The notes beneath the pieces are model-generated. The model did not search any database and was not told the DNA's origin. It saw only the letters and a program-made list of their open reading frames with translations. Below are positions 63,818-64,000 of a stretch of DNA of 64,000 bases, in pieces. The DNA is from Komagataeibacter xylinus NBRC 15237. Its GTDB lineage: Bacteria; Pseudomonadota; Alphaproteobacteria; Acetobacterales; Acetobacteraceae. How positions within the stretch are numbered: position 1 is the stretch's first letter; every line of letters starts with the position of its first letter. The stretch spans positions 1 through 64,000 of the forward strand of contig NZ_BCTP01000007.1 in the NCBI RefSeq assembly GCF_001571345.1, written 5' to 3'. A program made the translations under genes and the position numbers.

Positions 63818-64000
63818 ATGCTTCCAATGCCCTCCGCCCAGCAGCTCCGTTATTTGGTCTCGCTGGCCGAACTGCGTCATTTTGGCCGCGCGGCCAAGGC
63901 CTGCGCCGTAACCCAGTCCACGCTTTCCGCCGGTATCCTGGCCCTCGAGCGCCAGATGGATGTGCAACTGCTCGACCGTGAGGTGGGCAAGAAAGTCGTG
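63818..64000 (+). CDS. oxyR: OxyR-like LysR-family regulator (N-terminal part, runs off the window)
   Basis: The first 61 codons are present. The helix-turn-helix region reads LRYLVSLAELRHFGRAAKAC, then AVTQSTLSAGILALERQMDV, and QLLDREVGKK follows, closely matching OxyR. Starts at 63818 or 63827 are in frame. OxyR senses peroxide and activates peroxide-defence genes, and the divergent ahpC-ahpD operon is its expected target. The sensing cysteines lie beyond the window. Confidence 0.85.
   Translation, partial: MLPMPSAQQLRYLVSLAELRHFGRAAKACAVTQSTLSAGILALERQMDVQLLDREVGKKVV

Overview
The window is GC-rich, densely packed alphaproteobacterial chromosome and most resembles an acetic acid bacterium of the Komagataeibacter/Gluconacetobacter type. 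Supporting signs are a fused transaldolase/phosphoglucose isomerase inside a long pentose-phosphate operon, a circularly permuted two-piece tmRNA gene whose tag ends in VAA, an alphaproteobacterial SspB with a ClpX-binding tail, and polyol metabolism genes. This assignment is inferred from gene content, not from a database search.

Layout. 0.3-12.2 kb: a DPM1-like glycosyltransferase, then a tightly overlapping cluster with a type I secretion ABC transporter, its HlyD-type adaptor, a Sel1-repeat protein, a large GT2-GT4 double glycosyltransferase, a frameshifted gene and a GT4 enzyme. 12.3-16.8 kb: inorganic pyrophosphatase (minus strand), a CAU-anticodon tRNA, EttA, a GNAT enzyme and a secreted isoaspartyl peptidase/asparaginase. 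16.9-18.2 kb: an AT-rich island with a PIG-V-like membrane mannosyltransferase and a small exported protein. 18.9-21.6 kb: mlaA-mlaC and thyX on the minus strand. 22.0-26.1 kb: permuted ssrA (tmRNA), sspB, class I fumarase, a VOC protein, a PEBP protein and a small hypothetical protein. 26.5-32.2 kb: queuosine operon queA-tgt-queG, an RHH protein, a DnaJ-domain protein and Mrp. 32.4-42.7 kb: OpgC-like acyltransferase, a frameshifted HtrA protease, a FUSC membrane protein, a polyol dehydrogenase, a GNAT, a ModE-like HTH protein, then opgG-opgH. 42.8-48.8 kb: a secreted hypothetical protein, an MFS polyol transporter, hisC, an ankyrin protein and a metallo-hydrolase. 49.2-62.1 kb: a 13-kb pentose-phosphate cluster (tkt, tal-pgi, gnd, zwf, two HAD phosphatases, pgl, rpiA, gntK) ending in an LMW-phosphatase/fructosamine-kinase pair that looks like protein-sugar damage repair. 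62.2-64 kb: tRNA-Asp, ahpD, ahpC and the start of a divergent OxyR-type regulator.

The most striking feature that genes do not explain is a dispersed family of about 80-bp intergenic elements. Nine copies lie in this window, with inverted ends that enclose two further hairpins (a potential three-way junction). Most sit between the 3' ends of converging genes. One copy supplies the stop codon of a gene, and another shows a base change compensated across the stem. Two genes carry single-base homopolymer indels that break the frame: the secretion-cluster gene near 9990 and htrA exactly at its catalytic histidine. No CRISPR array, insertion sequence, integrase or replication origin was seen.
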